Of a stretch of DNA of 64,000 bases, positions 50,973 through 59,785 are shown piece after piece (the first letter of the stretch is position 1; each line of letters starts with the position of its first letter). Position numbers and translations under genes: made by a program. The DNA comes from Flavobacterium johnsoniae (GTDB taxonomy: Bacteria; Bacteroidota; Bacteroidia; Flavobacteriales; Flavobacteriaceae), in NCBI RefSeq assembly GCF_030388325.1, contig NZ_CP103794.1, positions 1,860,001 to 1,924,000 on the forward strand, given 5' to 3'. A model generated the notes under the pieces. It was not told the origin of the DNA. It did not search any database and was given only the letters and a program-made list of their open reading frames with translations.

Positions 50973-52019
50973 ATGCAAATGGAGAAAAAAGACATACGCG
51001 CCTTATCAAAAGATCAGCTTCGCGATTTTTTTATTGAAAATGGAGATAAAGCTTTTCGCGGAAATCAGGTTTATGAATGGTTGTGGAGCAAAGGAGCTCA
51101 CAGTTTTGAGGATATGACAAACGTAGCAAAATCTACGAGATCAATGCTTGAAAACAGTTTTGTAATCAATCATATTAAGGTTGATACGATGCAGAAAAGC
51201 AGCGACGGAACTGTAAAAAATGCCGTTCGACTTCATGACGGACTTGTGGTTGAATCAGTTTTAATTCCAACTGATACACGAACGACAGCTTGTGTTTCTA
51301 GTCAGGTTGGATGCAGTTTAGATTGTAATTTCTGCGCGACTGCAAGATTAAAAAGAATGCGTAATCTAGAACCAGGCGAAATCTACGATCAGGTTTTAGC
51401 TATCGATAAAGAAAGTCGTTTGTATTACAATCATCCACTTTCTAATATTGTTTTTATGGGAATGGGAGAACCTTTAATGAATTATAACAACGTCATTAAA
51501 GCGATCGATATGATTACTTCGGAAGAAGGTTTAGGAATGTCTCCAAAAAGAATTATGGTTTCTACTTCTGGAATTCCGAAAATGATTAAGAAAATGGCAG
51601 ATGATGATGTGAAGTTTAAACTTGCCGTTTCTTTACATTCTGCAATTGATGAAACTCGTGCTCGAATCATGCCTTTCAGTAAAAATTTCCCTTTAAAAGA
51701 TTTACGAGAAGCATTAGAATATTGGTACAGAAAAACAAAAAGCAAAATTTCATACGAATATGTAGTTTGGAAAGGAATCAATGATGATAAAGCTTCAGTC
51801 GATGCTTTGGTAAAATTCTGTAAATATGTTCCATGCAAAGTCAATTTGATTGAATATAATCCAATTGATGACGGAGAATTCCAGCAAGCTTCAGAAGAAT
51901 CAATAATGGCTTATATAAAAGCTTTAGAAAATATTGGAGTAGTGGTAAAAGTGAGAAGAAGCCGAGGAAAAGATATCGACGCAGCTTGCGGACAACTGGC
52001 AAATAAAGAAGCAGAATAA
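50973..52019 (+). CDS. rlmN: dual-specificity 23S rRNA A2503 / tRNA A37 methyltransferase
   Basis: A radical SAM enzyme that methylates C2 of A2503 in 23S rRNA, and in E. coli also A37 of some tRNAs. 348 residues. The iron-sulfur motif CSLDCNFC (CxxxCxxC) lies near 114-121 and is followed by the SAM-binding GEP motif in FMGMGEPLMNYNNV. The catalytic cysteines are in TACVSSQVG (about 106-108) and near the C-terminus (AACGQL). It starts at the ATG at 50973, or 50979 if the transcription start lies between them. Confidence 0.96.
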   Translation: MQMEKKDIRALSKDQLRDFFIENGDKAFRGNQVYEWLWSKGAHSFEDMTNVAKSTRSMLENSFVINHIKVDTMQKSSDGTVKNAVRLHDGLVVESVLIPTDTRTTACVSSQVGCSLDCNFCATARLKRMRNLEPGEIYDQVLAIDKESRLYYNHPLSNIVFMGMGEPLMNYNNVIKAIDMITSEEGLGMSPKRIMVSTSGIPKMIKKMADDDVKFKLAVSLHSAIDETRARIMPFSKNFPLKDLREALEYWYRKTKSKISYEYVVWKGINDDKASVDALVKFCKYVPCKVNLIEYNPIDDGEFQQASEESIMAYIKALENIGVVVKVRRSRGKDIDAACGQLANKEAE

Positions 52020-52023
52020 AAAT

Positions 52024-52061
52024 CTACTAAAAATATTCCGTTAGGAATATTTCGTCAGTAG
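52024..52061 (+). terminator. hairpin after rlmN
   Basis: Inner stem AAATATTCC / GGAATATTT around GTTA (52031-52039 with 52044-52052) inside an outer CTACT / AGTAG. Followed by an A-rich tract, so it may be a transcript end or stabilising hairpin. Confidence 0.5.
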
Positions 52062-52122
52062 AAAAAAAATATTGACAATGATGAATAGGTCCCTTCGGGG
52101 CATTTGAACATAAACAAAATAA

Positions 52123-52168
52123 AAAAAGCATTAAAAACGAGAAATAATTCTTGTTTTTAATGCTTTTT
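52123..52168. terminator. bidirectional terminator between rlmN and the lipoprotein gene
   Basis: A 16-bp perfect stem AAAAAGCATTAAAAAC / GTTTTTAATGCTTTTT with a 14-nt loop and T runs on both strands. Confidence 0.9.
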
Positions 52169-52186
52169 TGTTGGGCAAAAAGGATA

Positions 52187-53047
52187 TTATTTTTTCAAAT
52201 CTATTTCTTCCGTAACTCCGTCTTTTGTTACTTTCGCGAGTGTATCGCAATCTCCGTTTCCGTAATCTATAGTTGCCGAAGCACCATTTTTGGTAATAGA
52301 AACAATTCCTTTTACTGCAAAAGATTTTCTGCATGAAGCGTTAAATTCTAAAGGAGTTGTGATTTCTGCAGTAAAAGTATCACCATTTGGGAAAGTTGTA
52401 GAACCACTTCCAGTTACTACAAATGCGTTGTCATCCCAATCAAACCAAGTATCGTAACCAGATGTCATTTCTTTTACCAAAGTTCCTTTTCTAGTATAAA
52501 CTTTACCGTCATCAAAAGTAATAGTTAAATCTATCGAAGCTGTTGAAACTGGATGCGCAGTCACTAAAATATTGGTTTCTTTAATTGTTCTCACAATACT
52601 TTTGCTTCCCTGAATTTTTTTACCATTATGATAAAAACCATCAAAAGTGTAGCTTATTGTTTGTGTAGAAGAACTAAAATCATTCGAAAAAGAAACAACC
52701 ATTTTTCCTTTTACGGTATTTCCGTTATTCAAAGTACAGCCTTCAACTCCAAAATCAACTGTTTTTGTCCAAGTATTATTGGTTAAAACGGTTGTAATTG
52801 TGGCGCAACTTGGCAAGAAATTTTTGATTGGTCCGCCTGGTTTTGCATTTACATTGAGTTGCGCACTAAATTGATCTTCAGCAATATTTGTAACATCTTC
52901 AACAGAAGCGTCGATTTTAGAATTGGTTATAATTTCTTCGTTCGTAATCGCTTTTCCTGATCCATCATTTGTTTTTTCATCAGAACTACAGCCGATAAAA
53001 AAAGACATTGTAATAAAAGTACCAATTAATAAAAATTTTGTTTTCAT
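52187..53047 (-). CDS. lipoprotein of unknown function
   Basis: 286 residues. A lipobox (FIGCSSDEK, Cys20) predicts lipid anchoring. After a Ser/Asn-rich linker there is a domain of about 220 residues, probably beta, with several Cys (LPSCATITTV, EGCTLNNGNTVKG, NASCRKSFAV, NGDCDTL). The repeated G-K/N-x-V/I-x-G pattern (NTVKGKMVVSF, FAVKGIVSITKNG) hints at duplicated halves. I recognise no family. Monocistronic; no -7 box is clear upstream. Confidence 0.7.
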   Translation of the reverse strand: MKTKFLLIGTFITMSFFIGCSSDEKTNDGSGKAITNEEIITNSKIDASVEDVTNIAEDQFSAQLNVNAKPGGPIKNFLPSCATITTVLTNNTWTKTVDFGVEGCTLNNGNTVKGKMVVSFSNDFSSSTQTISYTFDGFYHNGKKIQGSKSIVRTIKETNILVTAHPVSTASIDLTITFDDGKVYTRKGTLVKEMTSGYDTWFDWDDNAFVVTGSGSTTFPNGDTFTAEITTPLEFNASCRKSFAVKGIVSITKNGASATIDYGNGDCDTLAKVTKDGVTEEIDLKK

Positions 53048-53189
53048 AAATAAATAGTTTGGGTTATTTTTTTAATTAATGAATTCAAATCAGTATTAGT
53101 TAGAACTATTTTTGGTGTTTTTTTCAGGTTCTCGGATAAATTATTTAAATCCTAACCTAAAATACACAACGTTTTTTTATTTAAAATAG

Positions 53190-53197
53190 TATATTTG
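53190..53197 (+). promoter_or_regulatory. polyprenyl synthetase -7 box (TATATTTG), close to the start
   Basis: TAnnTTTG match ending 8 nt before the ATG at 53206, so the leader can only be a few nucleotides. Confidence 0.6.
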
Positions 53198-53205
53198 GTG
53201 TTTAA

Positions 53206-54183
53206 ATGAATATTACGTCTCAAATAAAGCAACCTATTTTTAACGAAATGGAACTTTTCGAAAAAAAGTTCCATGAATCGATGACTTCAAAGGTTGCATT
53301 ACTAAACAGAATCACTTATTATATCGTAAACCGAAAGGGAAAACAGATGCGTCCGATGTTTGTTTTTCTGACTGCAAAAATGGTTTCTGGTGGTACTGTA
53401 AACGAAAGAACGTATCGTGGAGCTTCGGTAATTGAATTGATTCACACGGCAACTTTAGTTCATGATGACGTAGTTGACGATAGTAATCGCCGCCGCGGAT
53501 TTTTCTCAATCAACGCACTTTGGAAAAATAAAATTGCCGTTTTGGTTGGAGATTATTTACTTTCAAAAGGTTTATTGCTTTCTATAGATAATGGCGATTT
53601 CGATTTATTGAGAATCATTTCTGTAGCAGTTCGCGAAATGAGCGAAGGAGAATTGCTTCAAATAGAAAAAGCAAGAAGACTTGACATTACAGAAGACGTT
53701 TATTACGAAATCATCAGAAAGAAAACCGCAACACTTATTGCAGCTTGCTGTGCGCTTGGCGCGAAAGCCGTAATCGAAGACGATATTCAGGTTGAAAATA
53801 TGCGCAAATTCGGCGAGTTGATCGGAATGGCATTTCAAATTAAAGACGATTTATTTGATTACAGCGAAGAAGCCATCGGAAAACCAACAGGAATAGATAT
53901 TAAAGAGCAAAAAATGACTTTGCCTTTAATTCACGTTTTAAATACTTGTACTCCGCAAGAAAAAAAGTGGTTGATAAACTCCATCAAAAACCACAACAAA
54001 GACAAAAAACGCGTAAAAGAAGTAATTGCCTTTGTAAAAAATAATAATGGTTTGGCTTACGCCGAAAACAAAATGGTCGAATTTCAGCAAGAAGCACTTT
54101 CTTTACTTCAAAACTTCGAAGATTCTGAGTTTAAAGACGCTTTGATTTTGATGGTGAATTATGTGATTGAAAGGAAGAAATAA
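53206..54183 (+). CDS. ispB: polyprenyl diphosphate synthase
   Basis: Condenses isopentenyl diphosphate onto allylic primers to form the side chain of menaquinone; product length cannot be read precisely. 325 residues. The first Asp-rich motif is in HDDVVDDSNRRRG near 85-97 and the second in FQIKDDLFDY near 209-218. GKQMRPMFVFLTAKM near 45-59 is the IPP-binding region. The gene name follows the octaprenyl/heptaprenyl synthase family. Cytoplasmic, monocistronic, with a very short leader. Confidence 0.93.
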   Translation: MNITSQIKQPIFNEMELFEKKFHESMTSKVALLNRITYYIVNRKGKQMRPMFVFLTAKMVSGGTVNERTYRGASVIELIHTATLVHDDVVDDSNRRRGFFSINALWKNKIAVLVGDYLLSKGLLLSIDNGDFDLLRIISVAVREMSEGELLQIEKARRLDITEDVYYEIIRKKTATLIAACCALGAKAVIEDDIQVENMRKFGELIGMAFQIKDDLFDYSEEAIGKPTGIDIKEQKMTLPLIHVLNTCTPQEKKWLINSIKNHNKDKKRVKEVIAFVKNNNGLAYAENKMVEFQQEALSLLQNFEDSEFKDALILMVNYVIERKK

Positions 54184-54187
54184 GATT

Positions 54188-54745
54188 TTACCATCCATCA
54201 AATTCATGAAATCTTAATCTATCATGAGAAATTGATGATTCAAAATCTTTTACATCTTCAAAAGTTTGATTCACAATATTCTTATTTTCATACCAATAAT
54301 CATCAACAGGATAATATCTAACTCCATTTGTAATTTCGGTAATTATTGCGCTAGTTAATAATGCGAATCTTAATTCAAAAGTGTTATCTAAGTGCCAGTT
54401 AAAATTTAAAAATTTAGTGCATTTTGATAATCTTTTCTCTGTTTCAGTTTGTTTATTAAAAGCTTTTTGAAAAATATTTTTCTTAAATCGATGATGTTTT
54501 TTCTCTTCTTCAAAATTGTAATCATCAATATATAATTCAAAACCACTCAAAAGCTCTTTGTCTTTTAAAATATCAAATTTGCTGTTTTGTAAAGTAAATT
54601 TGAACGGAAGAAAACCTGTTTGTGTTTGAAATGAAAAATCAGGATGAATTTTCACTTTCATATCAAAATCATTTAATCTTTTTAAAATTTCTGGAATTAT
54701 GCTATCTGATAAATCTTCCACATAAACATTTATGTCTAAACTCAT
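54188..54745 (-). CDS. protein of unknown function
   Basis: 185 residues with no signal peptide or membrane span. It starts MSLDINVYVEDLSDSIIPEI and ends ESSISHDRLRFHEFDGW; the middle is rich in Lys and aromatics (HHRFKKNIFQKAFNKQTETE). The pattern of a small acidic-aromatic soluble domain recalls some immunity-type proteins, but I see no toxin partner and cannot name a family. Its stop codon is 4 bp from that of the polyprenyl synthetase (convergent), and no terminator is visible between them. Confidence 0.6.
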   Translation of the reverse strand: MSLDINVYVEDLSDSIIPEILKRLNDFDMKVKIHPDFSFQTQTGFLPFKFTLQNSKFDILKDKELLSGFELYIDDYNFEEEKKHHRFKKNIFQKAFNKQTETEKRLSKCTKFLNFNWHLDNTFELRFALLTSAIITEITNGVRYYPVDDYWYENKNIVNQTFEDVKDFESSISHDRLRFHEFDGW

Positions 54746-54996
54746 TTCTCTATTTTTTAAAATATAAATAAAAGCTTACAAATTAATAGAATTAAAATCG
54801 ATTATTTTTATATTTTCTTTACTTTACAAAAAATAAAACTTCTAAACTCAAAAAAGAGTAATGTTTTATCTTGAATTAAGATATTAAAATTAAAAAAAAA
54901 TAAATGTAAATATTGTATTCATTTGTTTGAAATACAGTTGTTTGTATTTGTGTTTTGATTTTTAAATTTAAAATTTGATATTTTTTTTCACCTTCA

Positions 54997-55025
54997 TGCA
55001 ACCATTTTAAATCGACAATCGTCTA
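54997..55025 (+). promoter_or_regulatory. possible ECF-dependent promoter upstream of the sigma factor gene
   Basis: TGCAACC at 54997-55003, a 16-nt spacer and CGTCTA at 55020-55025. This is the AAC-N16/17-CGT pattern of many ECF sigma factors. It lies 46 nt before the sigma gene and no clear TAnnTTTG box is present in the 326-bp gap, so the factor may transcribe its own gene. Confidence 0.45.
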
Positions 55026-55071
55026 TGCTAATAGAAGTCTGCTTCTAAAACCAAAACCGAAAAGCTTATTA

Positions 55072-55632
55072 ATGAAAATTATTCAGTTACATCAAGAAGA
55101 AACCAAAATCATAAAGTTGGCTGTCGAAAATAATCGTCAGGCACAGCAGCAGATTTATAGTAAGTTTTCTTCAAAAATGTTGAGTGTGTGTCGTCAATAT
55201 ATAAAAGACATTCAATTGGCAGAAGATGTAATGATAACCGCTTTCATGAAAGTGTTTACAAATTTGAAAAACTTCGAGCACAAAGGAAGTTTTGAAGGCT
55301 GGATCCGCCGAATTATGGTTAACGAATGCATTTCGTATTTACGAGTTCAGAAAAAAGTAAAATTTGCCGAAGATGAATTTTTTGTTGAAGAAAGCTTCAA
55401 TGAAATCGATAGTCAATTTACAGTAGAACAAATTCAGTATTTAATTGATGCTTTGCCAGATGGCTACAAAATGGTTTTCAATTTATACGCCATTGAAGGT
55501 TACAAACACAATGAAATTGCCAAGATGTTAGGAATTAATGAAGGAACATCAAAATCGCAATTATCGCACGCTAGAAAAATGCTGCAAACACAAATTACTA
55601 TTTTAAAAAAACAAGATAATGGAACCGAATAA
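55072..55632 (+). CDS. RNA polymerase ECF sigma factor
   Basis: 186 residues. Region 2 (about 25-90) shows LAEDVMITAFMKVFTNLKNF and SFEGWIRRIMVNECISYLR; region 4 (about 125-180) shows LPDGYKMVFNLYAIEGYKHN and MLGINEGTSKSQLSHARKML, a typical helix-turn-helix. There is no region 1 or 3, so it is an ECF type. It overlaps the next gene by 14 nt; that gene has one membrane span and is a plausible anti-sigma factor. A barrel protein gene follows. Confidence 0.95.
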   Translation: MKIIQLHQEETKIIKLAVENNRQAQQQIYSKFSSKMLSVCRQYIKDIQLAEDVMITAFMKVFTNLKNFEHKGSFEGWIRRIMVNECISYLRVQKKVKFAEDEFFVEESFNEIDSQFTVEQIQYLIDALPDGYKMVFNLYAIEGYKHNEIAKMLGINEGTSKSQLSHARKMLQTQITILKKQDNGTE

Positions 55633-56359
55633 TTTTGAAAAGGATTTCCGTGAAAAACTGAACGAACGCAAAATTGAACCAAGCAACAAAGCCTGGGATC
55701 GATTGGATGCAATGTTGAGTATAGTCGAAGAAAAGAAACCAAAGAAAAAGTCAAAAAGAAAATGGCTTTACATCGCCGCAAGTTTCATCGGATTCTTATT
55801 GGTTGGAACAATCTTTTTCAATCAAAATAAAAATAATGTAGAGCCAACAGAAACAGTTGTTGTAGAAAAAGAAACTGAAAAAGATTCGATTTCAAAACCA
55901 ATTTTAAACAAAGTTGATTCGATAAAATCGGAAAGTGTTATTGCCGAAAAAACTTCAGAAGAAACTTTAATTAAAAAAGAAAAAACTAATCCCGAAGCTT
56001 CGGGACATATTTCAAATAAAAGTATTAATAACCAATCAAATCAAATAGCGGAGTCTTCAATCATCATCAAAAACAATCAAGAAAAACAATCAACAAACAA
56101 TCAAAATGCAATTGCTGAAAATTCTAAAAAAGAAAATGTCGACCAATTATTAGAAAAAGCCGAAGAAAAAGTTTTGGCTCAAGGAACAACCAAAAAGGCG
56201 AAAATAAAAATTAATGCTAATGAGCTATTAAATCAAGTAGACGGCGAACTGGAACTTTCTTTTAGAGAAAAAATGATCACAAAAGTCAACAAAAACTTTC
56301 AAGAGGTTAAAGTGGCTTTGTCCAACAGAAATCAACAAGAAACGAATAAAAGCAATTAA
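55619..56359 (+). CDS. single-span membrane protein, possible anti-sigma factor
   Basis: 246 residues. A short N-terminal cytoplasmic part (MEPNNFEKDFREKLNERKIE, then KAWDRLDAML), one membrane helix near 50-66 (WLYIAASFIGFLLVGTIFF), and a long polar Lys/Glu/Asn-rich periplasmic tail. The position directly behind an ECF sigma gene with a 14-nt overlap, and the topology, fit an anti-sigma factor. I see no zinc-binding HxxxCxxC, so the sigma-binding part would be of another type. The stop codon lies inside the first unit of a heptamer repeat. Confidence 0.65.
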   Translation: MEPNNFEKDFREKLNERKIEPSNKAWDRLDAMLSIVEEKKPKKKSKRKWLYIAASFIGFLLVGTIFFNQNKNNVEPTETVVVEKETEKDSISKPILNKVDSIKSESVIAEKTSEETLIKKEKTNPEASGHISNKSINNQSNQIAESSIIIKNNQEKQSTNNQNAIAENSKKENVDQLLEKAEEKVLAQGTTKKAKIKINANELLNQVDGELELSFREKMITKVNKNFQEVKVALSNRNQQETNKSN

Positions 56360-56422
56360 CAATTAACAATTATCAATTATCAATTATCAATTATCAATTA
56401 TCAATTATCAATTATCAATTTT
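56353..56422. repeat. tandem heptamer repeat, 10 units
   Basis: Two units CAATTAA, seven CAATTAT and a final CAATTTT. It begins in the stop codon of the anti-sigma candidate and ends 47 bp before the next start codon. Length changes by slippage would alter only the spacer. Confidence 0.9.
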
Positions 56423-56469
56423 CATTCATTAATCATCAATCATAATCAAATATTTTAAATCAATCAATC

Positions 56470-57498
56470 ATGAAAAATTTTACCATTTATGCCATCCTTT
56501 TCTTTTTCCTTTTGGTAAACAAAGTAATTGGCCAAGAAACTTTTGAATCTGAAACAAAAAGAATTGCCAATAAAATAGAACAGATTACAAAAGAAGAAAA
56601 AGAAGCTTTAAAAGAAGAAGTCGAAGCAGTAAACGTGCAATTGTCTGAAGGAAAAATTACGCAGGAACAGGCTGAAAAACGTAAAAAAGAACTAGCAGAG
56701 GCAAGAGCTGTAATTATGGAAGAAAAAATTACTTTGGCTCAAAATGAACTAAATGATTTGGTTCAGAAAAAAGTAGACGGAAAAATAAAGGAAGATTCAT
56801 CTAAAGTATATAAAATAAGCTGGAAGGTTGTTAAATATCATAGAGATTCTATTCGTGGTGAAAAAAGAACAACTTCTCAATTTGTTTTCGCAATGGGGTT
56901 AAACAATATAATGACCGATGGAAAACTTCAAGATTCAAATTATCGTTTCATGGGCTCGCATTTTTACGAATGGGGTTTTACTTATAATTCAAGATTAATG
57001 AAAAACGATAATCTGCTTCATGCTAAATACGGTCTTTCGTTAATGTATAACAATATTCGCCCGACAGATAATAGAAGTTTTGTGGTAGATGGCGATCAGA
57101 CAAATTTAGAAGTAAATCCGGTACATTTAACAGAATCTCGTTTTAGAAATGTGTATTTGGTTGCGCCAGTTCATTTAGAATTTGATTTTTCTAGACCAAC
57201 AGAAAAAGATGGTGTAAAATATTTTAAAACACATAAAAGTTTCCGTTTCGGAATTGGAGGTTATGCTGGAGTGAATGTAAAATCGAAACAGATTTTAAAA
57301 TTTGAAGAAGACGATTTAAAATACAAAACCACTATAAAAGGAGATTACAATGTAAATAATTTTGTTTACGGTCTGAGTTCGTATATCGGTTATAGAGAAT
57401 TGAGTTTATATTTTAAATATGATTTAAACCCATTGTTTCAGAATAATCTAGTAAAAGAGAATAACGTTTCGTTAGGACTTAGATTAGATTTGAACTAA
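56470..57498 (+). CDS. outer membrane barrel protein with N-terminal coiled coil
   Basis: 342 residues. A signal peptide (AILFFFLLVNKVIGQ), then a charged helical segment from about 25 to 115 (ESETKRIANKIEQITKEEKE, GKITQEQAEKRKKELAEARA) predicted as coiled coil, then a beta-rich part with strands such as FRFGIGGYAGVNVKSKQ and ELSLYFKYDL and a final strand NNVSLGLRLDLN. This looks like a periplasmic coiled coil joined to an 8-12-strand barrel. The coiled coil could reach peptidoglycan. Last gene of the ECF cluster; probably its target. Confidence 0.7.
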   Translation: MKNFTIYAILFFFLLVNKVIGQETFESETKRIANKIEQITKEEKEALKEEVEAVNVQLSEGKITQEQAEKRKKELAEARAVIMEEKITLAQNELNDLVQKKVDGKIKEDSSKVYKISWKVVKYHRDSIRGEKRTTSQFVFAMGLNNIMTDGKLQDSNYRFMGSHFYEWGFTYNSRLMKNDNLLHAKYGLSLMYNNIRPTDNRSFVVDGDQTNLEVNPVHLTESRFRNVYLVAPVHLEFDFSRPTEKDGVKYFKTHKSFRFGIGGYAGVNVKSKQILKFEEDDLKYKTTIKGDYNVNNFVYGLSSYIGYRELSLYFKYDLNPLFQNNLVKENNVSLGLRLDLN

Positions 57499-57521
57499 AA
57501 TACTGGTCGTTTAGTTAGTGA

Positions 57522-57552
57522 AAAAAGCATCTCCATCAAGATGCTTTTTTGT
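57522..57552 (+). terminator. terminator after the barrel gene
   Basis: An 11-bp stem AAAAAGCATCT / AGATGCTTTTT with a 6-nt loop and further T residues. Confidence 0.88.
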
Positions 57553-57586
57553 TTTAAAAATCATTAAAATTACGATAGGATTTACG

Positions 57587-57594
57587 TATTTTTG
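57587..57594 (+). promoter_or_regulatory. dnaG promoter -7 box (TATTTTTG)
   Basis: TAnnTTTG match 31 nt before the TTG start of dnaG. Confidence 0.6.
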
Positions 57595-57625
57595 CAAGCT
57601 CTCAACTCTTAAAATTTAGTTCACT

Positions 57626-59692
57626 TTGATTTCACAAAATACCATAGATTCTGTTTTTGAAACTGCTCGAGTAGAGGAGGTTATTGGCGATTTCGTGAAT
57701 TTAAAACGTGCAGGAAGTAATTTTAAAGGTCTGAGTCCGTTTTCAGATGAGCGTTCTCCTTCGTTTATGGTTTCGCCCGCAAAAGGAATATGGAAGGATT
57801 TTAGTACGGGAAAAGGCGGAAATTCTGTGAAATTCTTAATGGAGCATTCTCAATTTACCTATCCAGAAGCTATTCGGTATTTAGCCAAAAAATACAATAT
57901 CGAAATCGAAGAAACCGAACAATCTGAAGCAGAAAAAGCAAATACAGATATTCGAGAAAGTATGTATCTGGTTTCTGAATTTGCAGCCAGATATTTTCAG
58001 GATGTTTTGGTAAATTCTGAAGAAGGAAAAGCAATTGGTTTGTCTTATTTTAAAGAAAGAGGATTTACAAACGAAACCATCAAAAAATTTAATTTAGGAT
58101 ATTCTCCAGAAACTTGGGATGCTTTGACGAAAGAAGCCTTAGGAAAAGGATATAAATTAGAATTTTTAGAAAGCACAGGTTTAACCATTGCAAGAGAAGA
58201 TCGTCCGTTTGACCGATTTAAAGGACGTGTGATGTTTCCAATTCAAAGTATGTCAGGCCGTGTTTTAGGTTTTGGAGGACGTATTTTAACCAATGATAAA
58301 AAAGCAGCAAAATACCTGAATTCGCCAGAAAGTGATATTTACCATAAAAGTAAAGTCCTTTACGGAATTTATCATGCCAAACAATCTATTGCCAAACAAA
58401 ACAATTGTTATTTGGTTGAAGGTTATACAGATGTTATTCAGTTCAGTCAAGCCGGAATCGAAAATGTTGTGGCTTCGTCTGGAACAGCTTTAACGCCAGA
58501 TCAGATTCGTTTAATAAATCGTCTAACAAGAAATATTACTGTTCTTTTTGATGGAGATGCGGCTGGTTTGCGAGCTTCTATTCGTGGAATCGATTTAATT
58601 CTGGAAGAAGGAATGAACGTAAGAGTTTGTTCTTTTCCTGACGGAGAAGATCCAGACAGTTTTGCGCGAAAAAATTCTCATGATGATTTAGTTTCTTATT
58701 TAGAAAATAACAGTAAAGACTTTATACAGTTTAAAGCTTCGATTTTAATGGGCGAAGCGAAAAACGATCCGATTAAAAAAGCCGACTTGATTCGCGACAT
58801 GGTTACGAGTATTTCTAAAATACCAGATCGTATTCAACGCGAAGTTTATATTCAGGAATGTGCTCGAATTATGGAAATTTCAGAGCAGGTTTTGGTGAGT
58901 ACTTTGGCGCAATTAATTCAGAAAGATATTGCTGAAGCAAATAAAAAACAGAAACAAGAACAAAAACCTTTTGAGGTTCATAGAAATCAGCCTCCGCAAG
59001 CAGGTACATTTTCTGGAGGAGATCCAGAAGATCCGAGAACGGGGCCGCCAGATGATTATCCTGGAGATCCTGGATATTATCCGCAAGAACAAACTCAAAA
59101 AGTTGATATTCTATATGGTTTTGAAAGAAAAGTTATAGAGATTCTTCTTTTGTACGGAAATGTTGTTGAAAATTTTGAGGACGTTTTTCTAAAAGCCGAC
59201 GAAGAAGGAAACGTAAAAGAAGTTTCTGAAAAAAGAGAATATAAAGTATTCCAAAAAATATATTTAAGTCTGCAAGAAGATGAGGTTCAATTATCGAATA
59301 TCTTATTTCAGAATATCTATAATAATATTATTGACTTTTATAATCAAAACGAAACTTTTAGTTTAGATAAATATTTAATGCATCTTGAGCCTGAATTTGC
59401 TCAGGAAGTAACCAATATTTTAATGGAAGATGAAAGATTGACCATTCATAATTGGGAAGGACAGAATATTTTTCCAAAACACAAAAGCGAAACAATAGAA
59501 CAGAATGTTTCTGATACTATTTTTTCGATGAGATGGTATTTGGTTTCAGGAATTATTGCAGAATTAAAAAATTCTCTGATGACTGATCCGCAAGAAGATA
59601 ATTCGGAAGTTTTGAGTATGGTTATAGATTATTCAAAATTGCTGAATAATTTTTCGAAAAAGTTAGGACGAGTAGTTGTCCCGTATCACTAA
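57626..59692 (+). CDS. dnaG: DNA primase without zinc ligands
   Basis: Makes RNA primers at the replication fork. 688 residues from a TTG start. The order is an N-terminal zinc-finger-like domain, the catalytic core with toprim motifs (YLVEGYTDVIQF, TVLFDGDAAGLR) and a C-terminal helicase-binding part after a Pro-rich linker (GPPDDYPGDPGYYPQEQ). In the finger the ligands Cys-x2-His...Cys-x2-Cys of other primases are replaced: Ser37, Ser40, Asp58 and Thr61 (SPFSDE, WKDFSTGKGG). The rest of the finger fold is retained. Monocistronic. Confidence 0.96.
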   Translation: MISQNTIDSVFETARVEEVIGDFVNLKRAGSNFKGLSPFSDERSPSFMVSPAKGIWKDFSTGKGGNSVKFLMEHSQFTYPEAIRYLAKKYNIEIEETEQSEAEKANTDIRESMYLVSEFAARYFQDVLVNSEEGKAIGLSYFKERGFTNETIKKFNLGYSPETWDALTKEALGKGYKLEFLESTGLTIAREDRPFDRFKGRVMFPIQSMSGRVLGFGGRILTNDKKAAKYLNSPESDIYHKSKVLYGIYHAKQSIAKQNNCYLVEGYTDVIQFSQAGIENVVASSGTALTPDQIRLINRLTRNITVLFDGDAAGLRASIRGIDLILEEGMNVRVCSFPDGEDPDSFARKNSHDDLVSYLENNSKDFIQFKASILMGEAKNDPIKKADLIRDMVTSISKIPDRIQREVYIQECARIMEISEQVLVSTLAQLIQKDIAEANKKQKQEQKPFEVHRNQPPQAGTFSGGDPEDPRTGPPDDYPGDPGYYPQEQTQKVDILYGFERKVIEILLLYGNVVENFEDVFLKADEEGNVKEVSEKREYKVFQKIYLSLQEDEVQLSNILFQNIYNNIIDFYNQNETFSLDKYLMHLEPEFAQEVTNILMEDERLTIHNWEGQNIFPKHKSETIEQNVSDTIFSMRWYLVSGIIAELKNSLMTDPQEDNSEVLSMVIDYSKLLNNFSKKLGRVVVPYH

Positions 59693-59700
59693 AAAGGAAA

Positions 59701-59742
59701 AAACTCTATCTTATCTGATAAATCAAAAAAGATAGAGTTTTA
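59701..59742. terminator. terminator after dnaG
   Basis: A 13-bp perfect stem AAAACTCTATCTT / AAGATAGAGTTTT with a 16-nt loop, between dnaG and the convergent response regulator gene. Confidence 0.85.
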
Positions 59743-59785
59743 TAGTTTCTCGAATTTCTTAAAGATTAAGGTTTTCGAATTGTAA

